A stretch of DNA of 64,000 nucleotides, from contig CAWZYM010000070.1 in the NCBI GenBank assembly GCA_963966185.1, forward strand, positions 112,501 through 176,500, written 5' to 3'. Origin of the DNA: Rhabditoides inermis (taxonomy: Eukaryota > Nematoda > Chromadorea > Rhabditida > Rhabditidae). The translations under genes and the position numbers were made by a program. Shown here piece after piece: positions 35,378 through 49,200 of the stretch (its first letter is position 1; each line of letters opens with the position of its first letter). The notes under the pieces were generated by a model. The model had not been told where the DNA came from. It was given only the letters and a program-made list of their open reading frames with translations, and did not search any database.

Positions 35378-36010
35378 ACATGGAGTGTCGTTTAGGTCAC
35401 AGAAGCCTAGTCGAAAACCGTTTTCAAATCCACATGACCGACCATACGTTTCGAGATTTTTACGTTTCAAAATGTGTTCGTACCCTGTCGACGCATTTCA
35501 TTTTGCCAATTCTTTCCGTACTTTTTTGTTTGAATGGTTGGAGTCACGCGTGATGAGGTGTGGAAACCATCGTCGGTATTATTTTTTTGAAATGTTTGAG
35601 AATGAACTTTAAATATTGCAAACATTTTGTTATTAGCCCTCAACAATACAAATGACCGTTCAAAAAAAAACGATAAGAGCAGTTTTCTACCAACTGCCTA
35701 ATTGTCACCAAAAAGTCGAGAATGGGCAAAATGAAATGCGTCGACAGGGTCCGAACCGACAGCCCACCGCTTGACAGACGACCGCTCTATCCACTAAACC
35801 ACCACCGCTGTTTCACAGCTCGCGCAAATAGAATGACAAACCGCAAAAGCAATCCACACGGTTTAGCTCTAAATTTTGAAACGTAAATATCTCGAAACGT
35901 ACGAACGGTCATGTGGATTTGAAAACGGTTTTCGACTAGTGACCCCCTAAGGTATCTCTGATATCAGTTTGGTCACCATCGGCTTCTGTGACTTAAACTA
36001 CACTCCATGT
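35378..36010. mobile_element. Fold-back (inverted-repeat) element with tRNA-like insert
   Basis: The left arm starts ACATGGAGTGTCGTTTAGGT and continues through TCGAAAACCGTTTTCAAATC; the right arm is its reverse complement, ending CACTCCATGT at 36010. Arms are about 130 bases with scattered differences. The right arm is split near 35756-35877 by extra sequence holding a tRNA-Asp-like segment. No coding capacity. Confidence 0.75.
35745..35815 (-). mobile_element. tRNA-Asp-like segment (degenerate)
   Basis: On the minus strand: A-box-like TGGTTTAGTGGATAGAG, anticodon loop CTGTCAA (anticodon GTC, Asp), and B box GGTTCGGACCC. Acceptor and T stems do not pair cleanly. Its 3' flank (CTGTCGACGCATTTCATTTT) also appears in the left arm of the surrounding fold-back without the tRNA part, so this looks like a tRNA-derived repeat and not a working gene. 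Confidence 0.5.
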
Positions 36011-36031
36011 AAGGGGACGATGCCGGTCAAA

Positions 36032-37116
36032 TTAGAGAGGGCGCGCAGCGCCCTCTCTTTTGGCTTAGGATAGGGCTCGCGCCAGAATTTTTAAGAAGCG
36101 ATATCCGAAGGTCATGTTAACAACAATGTGGACTCATCCAAAACATGTTAGTTAGATTCGCACCGTTCCCTAGGACAGATCATTGGTCGTGGGCATCTTT
36201 GTATCTTTTCTCCGAAAGAAGTTATGAGCGATCTCGCGCACCCATGAGGTGAGAGGCCAGCGTGTGTGTGTGTGGGTGTCGTGTCCGGTAACTCTGACTC
36301 TCTGCCGAAAGCGTTCTCTCTCGCGTTTTCTGCGCGTGTTCTCTAACTAGCACTTTGAATGTAGTTCGCCCCGCCGCCGCCAGCGTACAATTCGCGCCGG
36401 GTTTGCGTTGTTTTGGGTCCGCCAACTATAACCAGGAGAAAGAGCGCAGTAGGCGCGACTCCGAACAGTAGTGTAAATATGTGAGGAAAAACGTTTTGTG
36501 AAACGTAACGGCGATCCGAAACGTAACGTGTGATCTGTGGTACATGAAAGTAAGAAGAGAGAGAACGGCCTAGAGTTTGTGTTAGTATTTGTAAACGTTG
36601 ATAGAAGAGCAGAAAGATATAAAGAGACAGAGAGAGAAGGGCAGAAAGTGAGAGTGAGAGAGAGAACAGTGAAAGAGAGAGAAGGAACAGTGAAAGAGAG
36701 AGAAGGGACGAAGAGAAGGAGAGAACAGAGGGAGTGAGAGATAGTAGTTTTTGATATAATCCAGATGAATAGTCATAATTCCGCACATATTCAAAATTTC
36801 TATGAAATTTAACAAAAGGACATATATTTTCTTTAAAAAGTACTTGCGTAAACAAATGAACTTTGTCTTGTCCCAATGCAGCAAAAGCACATGCATAAAG
36901 CGTTTACAAATACTAACACAAACCTGCGCATTCGGGAAAGTTCTGTTGATACTAACCAGTGAACACAAGTAGGAGAGATAAGAGAGAAAGAGAGAAGAGA
37001 GAAGTGCAGGTTTGTCTTAGTATTTGTAAACGCTTTATGCATGTGCTTTTGCTGCATTGGGACAAGACAAAGTTCATTTGTTTACGCAAGCACTTTTTAA
37101 AGAAAATATTATTCTC
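36032..37116 (-). mobile_element. Hairpin/CTAAT repeat family, copy B
   Basis: Reverse orientation relative to copies A and C. The 3' hairpin and CTAA end lie at 36032-36060 (AGAGAGGGCGC GCAGCGCCCTCTC on the + strand), the tail to about 36180, a middle segment sharing CACAAAACGTTTTTCC with copy C near 36485-36515, and a GA-rich tract at 36600-36750. The hairpin arms are at about 36831-36930 and 37005-37104. A third partial arm sits at 36570-36596. Longest of the three copies, about 1.08 kb. Confidence 0.75.
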
Positions 37117-37532
37117 CTACCGTTTATCTAAGGGGACGATTCCGGTCAAATTATTCTCCTACCGTAATTCTAAGGGGACGATGTAGGTCAAATTATTCTT
37201 CCATCGTAATTCTAAGAGGACGATGCAGGTCAAATTATTCTCCTACCGCATTTCTAAGGAGACGATTCCGGTCAAATTATTCTCCTACCGTAATTCTAAA
37301 GGGACGATGCAGATCAAATTATTTTTGCAGTGCCTCAGAGACGCTGAAACGCCAGCCGAATCTGGTGTTTCGAAAGGCGAAAACGACAGGAAAGAGTGTT
37401 GCACAGCTGGTGAGGTGGGTAGTGAATAATATTCACCCCGCAAATGATTTTTGTTGTACATCACTTTGGCACGTTTTGCTGATGGATACCACAGTCACTT
37501 GACGAGAGGTGGGAGTAGTGTGCGCGTTTCAG

Positions 37533-39210
<1,678 letters not shown>

Positions 39211-39391
39211 TTTTGCTGATTTTTGATTTGTTCTTGTTGAGATTTCTATGAATAAAGTCATATACTTGAGTTTGAAGACAATAAAGGGCTATCCTTTCGC
39301 GCGCGCGTTTCTTGGCAACCGAATCATGTATGCGTGCTTCTTCTTTTTGGGAGATGTTTTGGTTTCCTAGCGTCAGGACTACACTTGTGCC
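39211..39391. other. Spacer between MRM1-like gene and DUF1647 copy 1
   Basis: About 180 bases between co-oriented genes, with an AATAAA at 39251-39256 that is a good polyadenylation signal for the methyltransferase gene. Confidence 0.55.
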
Positions 39392-40032
39392 ATGCAGTTC
39401 GTTCGGTCACATCACATCCTTATTCTCCTACTATTTGTGTCCTGTGGGTTTTATATGGTCGCTGAACTCAAATATCAGAAATCGCACCCCCCAAAAAGAG
39501 AAGAGTGTAACTGCAATAACGAGAATGTGAGTAGTGACTCCAATATGAATCCACTGTGCATTTTAGTTCTGCTTCTCTCCCACAAGTAAACCTTTCAAAT
39601 GCGATTCTTTGGATCACTTGAGACGATTCGGGTATGTTTTGTTTGTCTGCCGTACTTTTTTGAATATAAATCCAGGTTGACTTCTAATCACTCATACGAC
39701 GCAAGATGGGTAGAAGGCGGTTCAGTGTTTGTCACGTATTCCTCTGCGAATCACTTTTCCGAGTTGCGAAGAGAATTACTAACGCTTCGAAATGTCACCA
39801 ACAACACGATAATCTTCTATGACCTCGGGCTGACAGACGCGCAGGTGAGACACAGGTACATGCACTAGTCTAGGTATGCGCAGGTGTTCGAAATCATCTC
39901 TTCCGTCTGTAACCTGGAATACCGGCGCTTCGATTTCGATCGATACCCGGCTGGAGTAAGGAACATCACTACTTTTCGATTCAAACCGCTCCTTGCTGCG
40001 GTGAGAGGGATGAAGAGAGAGCAGAAAAAGAA

Positions 40033-40080
<48 letters not shown>

Positions 40081-40812
40081 AGGAAGTCTTTTCGTCTCCC
40101 TCCATCAGTTCTTTCTGGGTACTGGATACAAGCGCCCGGTTTCGCACATATCCTTCTGCCTTCTTATTTCATGAAAAGACGTCTAATGCCACTTTCCGCA
40201 TGCTCCTACCCACTAGCCACAGCGTCTGGTCGGCCACTCACCCCGGTGCGCTCTCCCCCCTCCCTCCTCTCTCTCTCTCTCTGATCTATTTCTAACCAGC
40301 TCTCTTCAGGTATGTACTCCTTCCTGCCAATCCAAGAGGAGATAGCGAAGAAAACGGAAATGTACAACGCTAACATGTTCATCGTCAAGTCAAACGCAGC
40401 GATGGGGGTGTTGAAATGGTGACACAAGAGTTCAGTGAGAATCATTGAATGGCCTGTTCTCTCTAGGACGGTGCTATGTGCTCTGGACGACGCCTGTCTC
40501 TCACCACTGGGGGCACAGAGGCGGTGCGCATTCAGAGAGGAGCGATGGAACGACTACATACACTGCCACAGGTGAGACTCGTGTCTTACCTGGAGTCGGA
40601 GTTGTGCTTCAGGTACGACCAGAGCGCATGGAACATTGTGCGTTCGCAGCTGCAAGTGGCAGAGGTGAGAAGGGTCATCCTCCTGGCAATAGTGACTTGG
40701 TCAGGAGAAGGAAGACCGCGAGGCGACGCGCCTGCTTCGACCAGTCTTCTCCTATAGCCGGGGCGACTCCACCGAGGAGCCACTGCCAAGGACAAACTGC
40801 GAGCCAGAATGA
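39392..40812 (+). CDS. DUF1647-type secretory-pathway protein, copy 1
   Basis: Type II membrane or secreted protein of a nematode-expanded family with glycosyltransferase-like features; enzymatic role unproven. The ATG opens MQFVRSHHILILLLFVSCGF, a signal anchor, then a Cys-containing stalk (EECNCNNEN). After small introns: WVEGGSVFVTYSSANHFSEL, NNTIIFYDLGLTDAQ, VCNLEYRRFDFDRYPAGVRN, FRFKPLLAA, then EVFSSPSISSFWVLDTSARF (the D-T-S-A-R-F block is the family's best-kept segment), MYSFLPIQEEIAKK, NMFIVKSNAAMGVLKW, a four-cysteine segment (CALDDACLSPLG ... RRCAFRE, then WNDYIHCHR) and YDQSAWNIV. It ends NCEPE. An intron holds an (AT)n tract at 40036-40078. Copy 2 lies at 43743-45621. Confidence 0.8.
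40036..40078. repeat. (AT)n microsatellite
   Basis: About 21 AT units in an intron of DUF1647 copy 1. Confidence 0.95.
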
Positions 40813-40906
40813 AGTCAGATACACTGTATTTCAAGCGATAAACAACAACGATTTTCCAAAATGTACAACAAATCTTCGAAAATAACGGGTCATAAGTGAG
40901 GTGAGT

Positions 40907-42308
40907 CTACAGTGGCTCACACTTCATCTCACCGGAGAGAGCGATGCCCTGCTGCGTCTGCCTGGCTCTCTTGCGCCCATCCCTCTCCTCCTCCTTCGCC
41001 CTCCACTGCTGCTCCAACCACTGCATCCTCCTCTCCAGCCGCTCCTCGCCGCGAGACCACGCGTCCCTCCGAATCTGCAACCAAAAGAGAGCGTAACAGA
41101 ATCGCTCTCGTTCAAACACGGTCTGTGTGTACGGGAGGTTCGAAATGATGTTAACCTCCATCTCCTTTTCGAAGCGCGCCACCCGGTGATCGCACGCATC
41201 TTTCACGTCCTGAAAGACAGCAATGTGGACACGGCTGATGGAAGAGCGGGAGTGATATGGACCTGTATCTCCCTCTCGAGTCGTCGCTTGTCGCGTGCAA
41301 GGCGCTCCTCGTTCGCCTCCAGACGACGCACGCGGTCCTCAACACATCTCTTCCCCCCCTCTCTCTATTTCTGGCCAGACCTTATACTTCTCATACTTCT
41401 CGTCCCTCCGCTCGCTCTCCCTGCGCATCTCATTGATTGACGCCAGCTGCAATCAATGGTGCATGAACCAACCAAAGGAATGAGTAACAATCTATAAGTA
41501 TCGGACCCCACAATTTTGGAGGTGTGTCGGCTCTGCTTGTCGATGATGCGCTGTTGTTTTTCCGCCAGCTGCCTCTCGCGCGTCTCCAACCCGGGGTTGT
41601 GCACACACGACGCACTCTAAACACCCCTCACTCAGGTTTGCTTGCACCAAAATCTCTCGATAAAAGTTCCAAAAATACAGCTACCTGAGTTGCGGGATAC
41701 CACAATTCATCTACAAGTCTATCCGTATCTCGCACGGGAAATGTATGGCCGAAACTCGTTGGTGCATTTCTCTGCGGCTCGCCTTGATGACGACGCGGGC
41801 GGCCGATGCGCGCCTCTTCATATTCAGCGTCAGCTTGCTGGGGCAGAGAGGCGCGTGCTTTCGCTGTAACTCAAAACTTCAATTGCACCAATTGAAGTTG
41901 TTTAAAAAACAAATAATTTTCCACCTTGAGGATATGGACGGCCGTCGGCACATCAGTCTTCTTCGACTCCTCCTTTCCAGTAGTGGGCGAGGCATTAATT
42001 TGCAAGACATACTAAGCGACTGAATGTGTGCAAACACTTACGGGGCGAGCAGGGTTAAGCGAAGAGTCGATATGGATAGAGGGATGCAGGTGAACAGTGG
42101 AGGGTGCGAGGGAAGCGGGCTTGGCGCGAGCTTCGACGACTCCACGGCCTGGCTCGTCGTCATCGTCGCTCCCTATCTCAATCACCTCGTGCTTCATCTG
42201 AAAATCACATCACCAACCTAACGACGGCAGCATGCTCACCTCAGCTGGCATCTGCATGGGACGGGGCCACACAAACGGCTTCTTGCCTTTCCTGCCACTA
42301 GCCGACAT
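40907..42308 (-). CDS. Unrecognised coiled-coil protein
   Basis: The start ATG at 42308 lies five bases after a TTTAG acceptor. The N-terminus reads MSASGRKGKKPFVWPRPMQM, then an acidic patch VIEIGSDDDDEPG and a Pro/His region. Later exons are strongly helical and charged: MKRRASAARVVIKASRREM (about 41800), ETRERQLAEKQQRIIDKQSR (about 41560), INEMRRESERRDEKYEKY (about 41420), LEANEERLARDKRRLERE (about 41300) and AWSRGEERLERRMQWLEQQW (about 41050). It ends GEMKCEPL and TAG at 40907. The composition indicates a long coiled coil. I cannot assign a family; a cytoskeletal or ciliary scaffold is possible but unsupported. Its 3' end is 94 bases from the convergent DUF1647 copy 1. Confidence 0.6.
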
Positions 42309-42790
42309 TGTTCCTAAATGCCATAAGTAAACAACATAATACGTATTCACGCAAAGCTTTACAAAAAATACAGCAAACGAATCAAACGGAAAAAAGACGA
42401 GTGGACAAACAAGCAGACTGTAATTTCGCGCCAATGGTCCTGCCGCGATAGTCAGTTGAAAAGTATTCTTAGTATTCTTTCATGCATGGGAGCGCAGCGT
42501 ACAAAAACAAATCATGATCAACGTTGTGAAATAAAAAAAATAATATAAAGAATCCCTGTTTACACGTTCTTCTCGTATGCATACTTTAAAATCACAACAA
42601 GATCAATAGTTTATTTACCTACATGTCTACCTGTATATATCACAATATTACAGAGGTGTGTGTTGGTGAAAAAGGCAGGAAACAAACAAGTAACAAGTGT
42701 ACGGACCATAAAACATATTGACTAAACTATTTCAAACATATACGAATAAAGTAAAAGAGATAGAATGTTGATTTATGAGAGAGATGTTGT
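42309..42790. other. Spacer between coiled-coil gene and HYI 3' end
   Basis: About 480 AT-rich bases; the 5' part belongs to the coiled-coil gene's promoter or outron, the rest to the 3' UTR of the isomerase. Nothing else seen. Confidence 0.45.
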
Positions 42791-42939
42791 CTAGAACTGG
42801 ACGCCCATCTCAGCAGCCCACTTGACGACGTCGTCTGTCTGCTCCGGAGTGTACTCACATCCGATCACCCATCCTTCGTCCGCGCCCACGCGAGACAGCA
42901 GAGGGAGAAGATACTGCAAGCATTACATGCACTTCGTAG

Positions 42940-42997
<58 letters not shown>

Positions 42998-43208
42998 CCA
43001 CTTTGTAGTCGATCTCTCCGGGCGTCGCTGGCCCATGGCGCGACGGTACCTGCGCGATTTGAATGTGACCTGAAAAAGCCTTCTCATTTGTATCCGACCT
43101 CCTCAATCTCTCACACATGGATTTATTCGCTGAAAATTTGTTAGTGACACTGATACGTGTGAAAAACGTTACTAATACAGAAGATCTTTTGCTCTTCGAT
43201 GCACTTTC

Positions 43209-43256
<48 letters not shown>

Positions 43257-46200
43257 ACCAATGAGATGTCGGAGTGATTCGATGCTGGTTGTAATCTGTC
43301 CGCATATCTGCTGCGCGTGGAAAACGTCCTGAAAACAGATGCAGATGTAGAATTACTAATACAGAAGATCCTTTTTTTGAACTTCTAATACAGAAATACA
43401 TATTGCTCATCAATTGCATGCATATTAAATTCCCTGCATTGTGTGTATCTATTTCTTCCTAACATTTCCATTCCACGGCAACTCAAAATGAAAGACCGTG
43501 TTCGTACCATTGTAGCTGTTGCGTGCCTACTTTTTGCCACATACTCCACTGACAATAGATTTCAAATCAGCACGTCGAAATTCGGGAGAGAGATCATCAA
43601 AACTAATAAGTGTCGAATAGGGGTTTAATAAAACATCAACAAGCATCGACAAATACAGCCACGCAACTCATTGTCATGACAGCGAGCAATGGAAGGGGAA
43701 GGCAATGAAAGAGCATGCGCATGCTCTATTTGCTAGTCATTCATGCGCTCGTCACACTATGCCTGCACTATTCTGATAGTAACCGTTGTGTGCGGCAACC
43801 TACTATTGATTTCGTCTAGACTCAGTCTACAGCAGTTTTCAAGTGATATTCGTGCACTGCGTCATCGAAAAGATCCCAAAGATCGCACAGATGCATTCTC
43901 TCAGAATCACTCATTCAATCGCCATTCAGGCATGGTGAAGGCTGGACAAGCGGATAGCGTAGAACAGGTGAGTTCGTGATTCGATAGATTTGAAATAGAA
44001 AAAAAACTTTTAGATCAACGACAAGGTGGTAGGAGAACTACCGCCTGCCCGAAATTCAAAGCAACTCGAAGATATGGCAGTAGAAATTAAAAAGCAATCC
44101 GAAAATGAGCGCGCATGTAACTGCGGCACAGAGAATGTGAGTATTCTTGATGATTATATAATCACTGAAACTCCGTATCCCAGATGTGTTTTGCCGACAA
44201 AGGCGCATCGTTCGACTGTCAGTGGCTCGAAAAACTCAGAAAATTGCGGTAAGATCACATATAGTGGGATCGCATATGAGTTTCACGCTTTTCATGAGAG
44301 ACATTAGGATGGTTAGAGAAAGATCAAAGTCATTTTGATGAGGTTTTCAAATTTAACATATCTTTTCAAGCAAGAGCGTTACCACTACACAAGACTTCAG
44401 GGTACTGTAGAACTATTGGACAACATAATGTTTTTGACGAGAAATGTTGAGCTGAGTGCAACGGAATATATACATCAGTTATCCAATTTTAAATCAGACT
44501 AACAGACGACATCCAACACGAGTTCACTCCTCTCTCGGAAGAGGAAGTCGCTTTTATCACCTACACCGATACCAGCCATTTTTCCGAACTTCGAAATATG
44601 CTGCTCGCATTGAGAAAGCACGCACAGGGACGAGTGATCGTCTACGATCTAGGAATGACCGAACCAGAAGTATGTTACCTTGATTTTCAAATATCGCTGT
44701 CTCCTTTTCAGATAAACGAACTGCAGACAGTGTGCAACCTAGAGTATAGAAAGTTCGACTTTGGTAAATATCCAGAAGCGGTGAAGAACCTCCAGACGTA
44801 CAGATTCAAGCCACTTATCATCGCGGTTGAGTATGGTTGTAAATATTATTCAACCACTCTCTCCAGGAAGTGTTCTCTGACGAAACCATCAAAGCATTCT
44901 GGTCGCTAGACGCGAGTCCTCGGCTAGAAATGTCTCTCAAGCCATTCTATCAACTCGTCAATAACCAGTCAATAGCACCCATGTCCATGCAACTCTACTC
45001 CGATCACAGTTTACTGCCTCTAACTGATCCAAGTATGTTACAAATGACCAAAACATGAGTAACGTTAGCATTATTGCAGCTATGATCAAATATTTGCCAA
45101 TAGACACTGACATTGCCAAGACGACAGAAAACTGCGATGCCAACACTATGTTCTTTGCCAAGTCCGACAAGTCGAGGAGGGTAATCAAGTGGTGGGGAGA
45201 TTCATTGAGGATTAGAAACCACATGACAGGTTGACCTTGTGCGCACTGCAAGACGATTGCATGAGCACTTCGCAATCGAAACTCGGCTGCGACCCCATCT
45301 TTAATAAGGACCGATACAATTACTACGCGCACTGTCACAGGTATGGAAGAGTGAGTGATATATATCCAGGAAATATGGTAGATTCGACCAATCCGCCATC
45401 AATATCATTCGCTATCATGAACTCTTCGGTCGGTTGCCAGCTCTCGTGAGAAACAGGGTTGGCGACCCTGTCCTCAACATGAAAGGCAACAAAGAAGAGC
45501 CGAGAATCATGCATAAACTGTGGACAGTGAGTGTTTCACAGCTATTATACTTTGAGCTTTTACAATTGAGGTGCAACGCGAAGATCGCTCGGTGCAAAAA
45601 CTTAATCTACCGTGTAAATAACACGTGTTTCATATCGTTTCCTTTCGATAAAAATATAATGTCTATAACTCACGTATTGAATCTTCACATTCGGCATGTC
45701 GACTTTCGAGATAACATCGAGGGCTGCAAACGAGTGGCATCAATTGATTGCGAGTCACTGTGCCCACCCTGGTCGTATGTATGGAGGAAATAGCCGGGCA
45801 CCGTGTAGTGGTTGATCGGCTCGATGAGACACGTGATGTCGTACTGAACAGTCGTTGTAACTTGTAACTTGTGCCCGCATACTCGTTCTACCTGCGCCAG
45901 TCTGCCGGCCGCGTGTCTGATGTTGTGTAGGAAGGTGTCGACTGCATCTGCGTGGTCCGCCCCTCCATCCGGCACTCCAGCCATCACGTGCACGCTGCAG
46001 CACCGTCTCCCCACCACTTCCCTCTGTCAACCTACAGCTTGCAGTCGAGACTCGTCGCGTAGTCTATTGCCTTCTCGATTCCCTCGACCAATTCCCCCTT
46101 CCTGCCCGGAATAGCAGCGACGCCGCGATCGCCAGCTGCCCAGTCACCTACAAGTAAACTGTACTTGTTAGCGACAAGTTTGTATTCAATTCACCAACAG

Positions 46201-49200
46201 GCGCGTTGATTAGAACATGCTTCAATCCATGCTTGTCGGCAGCCTGCAAAGATCGAGAATATTTCAAAATATATTATAAATATAATAATATTTCAAAATA
46301 TGGTGAGTGTCTGTCACTTCTCGCAGGCTGGATGCGGTCTCCGCATAGGGAAGCGACACTTCAACGAGCCGGAAACCCGCTCTCGCTGCTAGCTCGTACC
46401 TGCAATGAATATCGTATTAAAATGGTACGTCCTAGCAGAGTACACACTCACTCCGCATCAAAATTGTTGGAGGACGTTTACAACCGCACCCTGTAACCCG
46501 CCGCGCCACAATGAGCTAAACCCCTTTTGCATATCGTAGCATGTCATTTCGGTAATGGGCTTTGGCTGGCCGATACATTAGAATGTCTTGTGGTATCCTT
46601 TATAAGCCGGCCGCTGGCCTTCTGCGTCAGATAAACGTTTACCGAGCTTGCCTTGGCTTTATTCTTGAGGACCTTAACTGGCGATCAGGAATAGTAGTCG
46701 AACGAGTGAGGGATTTCCACCGAGAGTTTGTGAACCGGTGTTGATTGTTTACCCGTTTTGAACGGCAGCTCGTGAGCGTGATTCGCCGAGATATGACGGC
46801 AACTGAAGTGCCTCAGGGGTCGGGTAGTGCACCCAAGGTGGAGCAGCCAGCGACGATGGCAGCCGCTGGTATGAAGGCTCCGGGAGCGTACGTACCGGGT
46901 TCCCCGTGGGGACTGTGGAAGATGATTTTTGAGAATTATATGGCGTTGAGGGGGATCACTGATCCCAAGGTGAAGAAATGGACCTTGATTCAGGAAGTAG
47001 GAGTGGCAAATTGCCAGATGTTGATGGGTCTGTTGGAAGGAAAGAATTTGGAAAGTGAGGAGGTGACGTATGAAACCTTGATGTCGAAGCTGTCTCGCCA
47101 GTTCGATCCGAAGAAGCTGTTGACAGCGGAGAGGTTTCAGCTATTGTCAATGAAACAGAAGAAGGGACAATCCCTAGCTCAGTTCTTCGCGGCTATCCAG
47201 GAGCAGGCCTTGGCCTGCAAGTTGGAGTCGGTGACGAACGTGAGGGATATGTTGTGCCAGATGGCATTCATTATGGGAATGGAGTCGGATGATGGCCGAA
47301 TCCGCTTGCTGGAAAAGGAAGAACAGACAGCAGGCGAGGCCTTGGAAATGGCTCAGACCTATGAGAGAGTAGGAAACTCTATGGGGAAGATGATGGGAGT
47401 GCATCAAAACAAGGCTCCGCAGATGGGATTGTTCTCGATGGAGCGGCCCAGGTTCGGGAACCAGAGGGGTTTCCGTGGAACGGGAGGCAGTAAGGTCCCC
47501 GGTAATGGAGCTAACAACGGATGCAGGACATGTAAGTCCCACTCACACTCGGATAGGGAGTGTTGGAAGAAAAAGAAGCCCTGTCATGGTTGTGGACAGT
47601 TTGGGCACTGGCGAGACCAGTGTCCTAATGCAAGGAATGGCGGATGGGCAAAAAAGGGCATGGGTCATGTGGAATGTGACTCAGACGAGGAGGAACAGGA
47701 TGAACCCAATATGGAGTTTTACGCTCTGCGAAAGGGTGGGGGGATAAGCACCCGGAAGGCAGCAAAAAAGCAGAGAGATAGGGTGGTCCCACCATTGATG
47801 GTGAAAGTCCAGTTAAAAGGCCAGGAAGACATGGAATTTTTGTGGGATACTGGAGCCGTGATGTCCACAGTAGACAAAATGAGTTGGGAACGGTGGGGAA
47901 AACCTACCCTGGAAGAGGTGAACTACCACGCGGTAGGGTATGGAGGACATAAAGTGAAGATCCTGGGAAGGATGAAAATGCCCGTGATAGTGGAAGGATG
48001 GCAAGGCGAGGTCGATCTAAATGTAATAGATACCCCAGCGAAACCCCTGTTGGGTAGAGACTGGATGGAGCAGATGGGCACGTGGGCCCCGGGAAGCATG
48101 ATAAGAAGGGAAGTCAATGAAATCCAGATGTCGGTAACGGAGGAGCAAGAACGATTGATGAAAATCCTCGAGGATAACTGTGAAATCTTCGGAAACGATC
48201 TGGGGAAATATAATCTGGGCAAGATTGATCTAAAATTGAAGACGGGGGACATTCGCCCTGTGTATCGCAGAGCCCGGACGGTTCCATACGCCGTAACGGA
48301 ACAAGTAGAGGAAAAACTGAAGGAGCTAGAGAAAGACGGAGTGGTCACAAAGGTGGATCATGGAGTTTGGGCAACGCCGTTGGTGATAGTGCCTAAAGGG
48401 GAAGGAAAAATTCGTATCTGTGGAGATTTCAAGTCAACTGTAAATCCGGCACTCGATATAAACCAATACCCGTTGCCGAAGCCGGAGGATTTATTCCAGA
48501 AATTGAACGGAGGAAAAGTGTTCTCTAAAGTGGATTTGAGGGACGCATACAACCAGTTGGAGTTGAGTGAGGAAGCGAAGAAGCTGGTGGTAATTAACAC
48601 CCATAAAGGGCTCTATGTGTACAACCGACTACCGTTTGGGATTGCATCGGCCCCGGCCATATTCCAGAAAACCATGGAAGAGGTTTTACAAGGAATAGAG
48701 GGGGTGGTTATATACCTAGATGATGTGACAGTCATGGGCCGGTCCAAGGAGGAACACTTGGACAGAGTGGAAACAGTGTTGTCGAGATTAAAGCAGGCAG
48801 GATTGAGAGTGAAACGCGAGAAATGTGAATTCTTGAAGAACAAGGTGGAGTTCTTAGGGCATGTCGTCACAGGGGAAGGGATTTTTCCTGATCAGAAGAA
48901 AATCGAAGCCATGTGCAAAATGCCGGCGCCAAAAACCATGAAGGAGCTAGAGGCGTATACGGGTATGATTCAGTATTACGGGAAATTTCTGAAGAACCTA
49001 GCGATGCTGGCGGCCCCCATAAATAAGCTGAAAAGGAAGGATGAGGTGTGGAAATGGGGAAAAGAACAACAGCAAGCGTTCGATAGTATCCAAAGGCTCT
49101 TGACGTCTGCGGATATGTTGACGCACTACGATCCACAGAAACCACTGGTATTGGCTACAGACGCATCTGAAGTCGGGATTGGGGCAGTACTGTACCATCG

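Larger units (their letters stand above)
35290..37325. repeat. 42-bp minisatellite island broken by two insertions
   Basis: Unit about 42 bases, built from TTATTCTCCTACCG, TAATTCTAAGGGGACGAT and GCAGGTCAAA in order. Five units are in a row at 37106-37325; one and a half more at 35300-35377; a half unit at 36011-36031. The parts are separated by a fold-back element (35378-36010) and by hairpin family copy B (from 36032). Read without the insertions, the pieces form one continuous array. Confidence 0.85.

Noticed and set aside
37106..37325. CRISPR-like array of regular repeats
   Set aside because: Units are contiguous 42-base minisatellite copies without unique spacers, in a eukaryotic genome.
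43443..43628. Small secreted protein frame MKDRVRTIVAVACLLFATYS
   Set aside because: Signal-like start but no continuation; possibly a relic of a DUF1647 first exon. Not listed as a gene.
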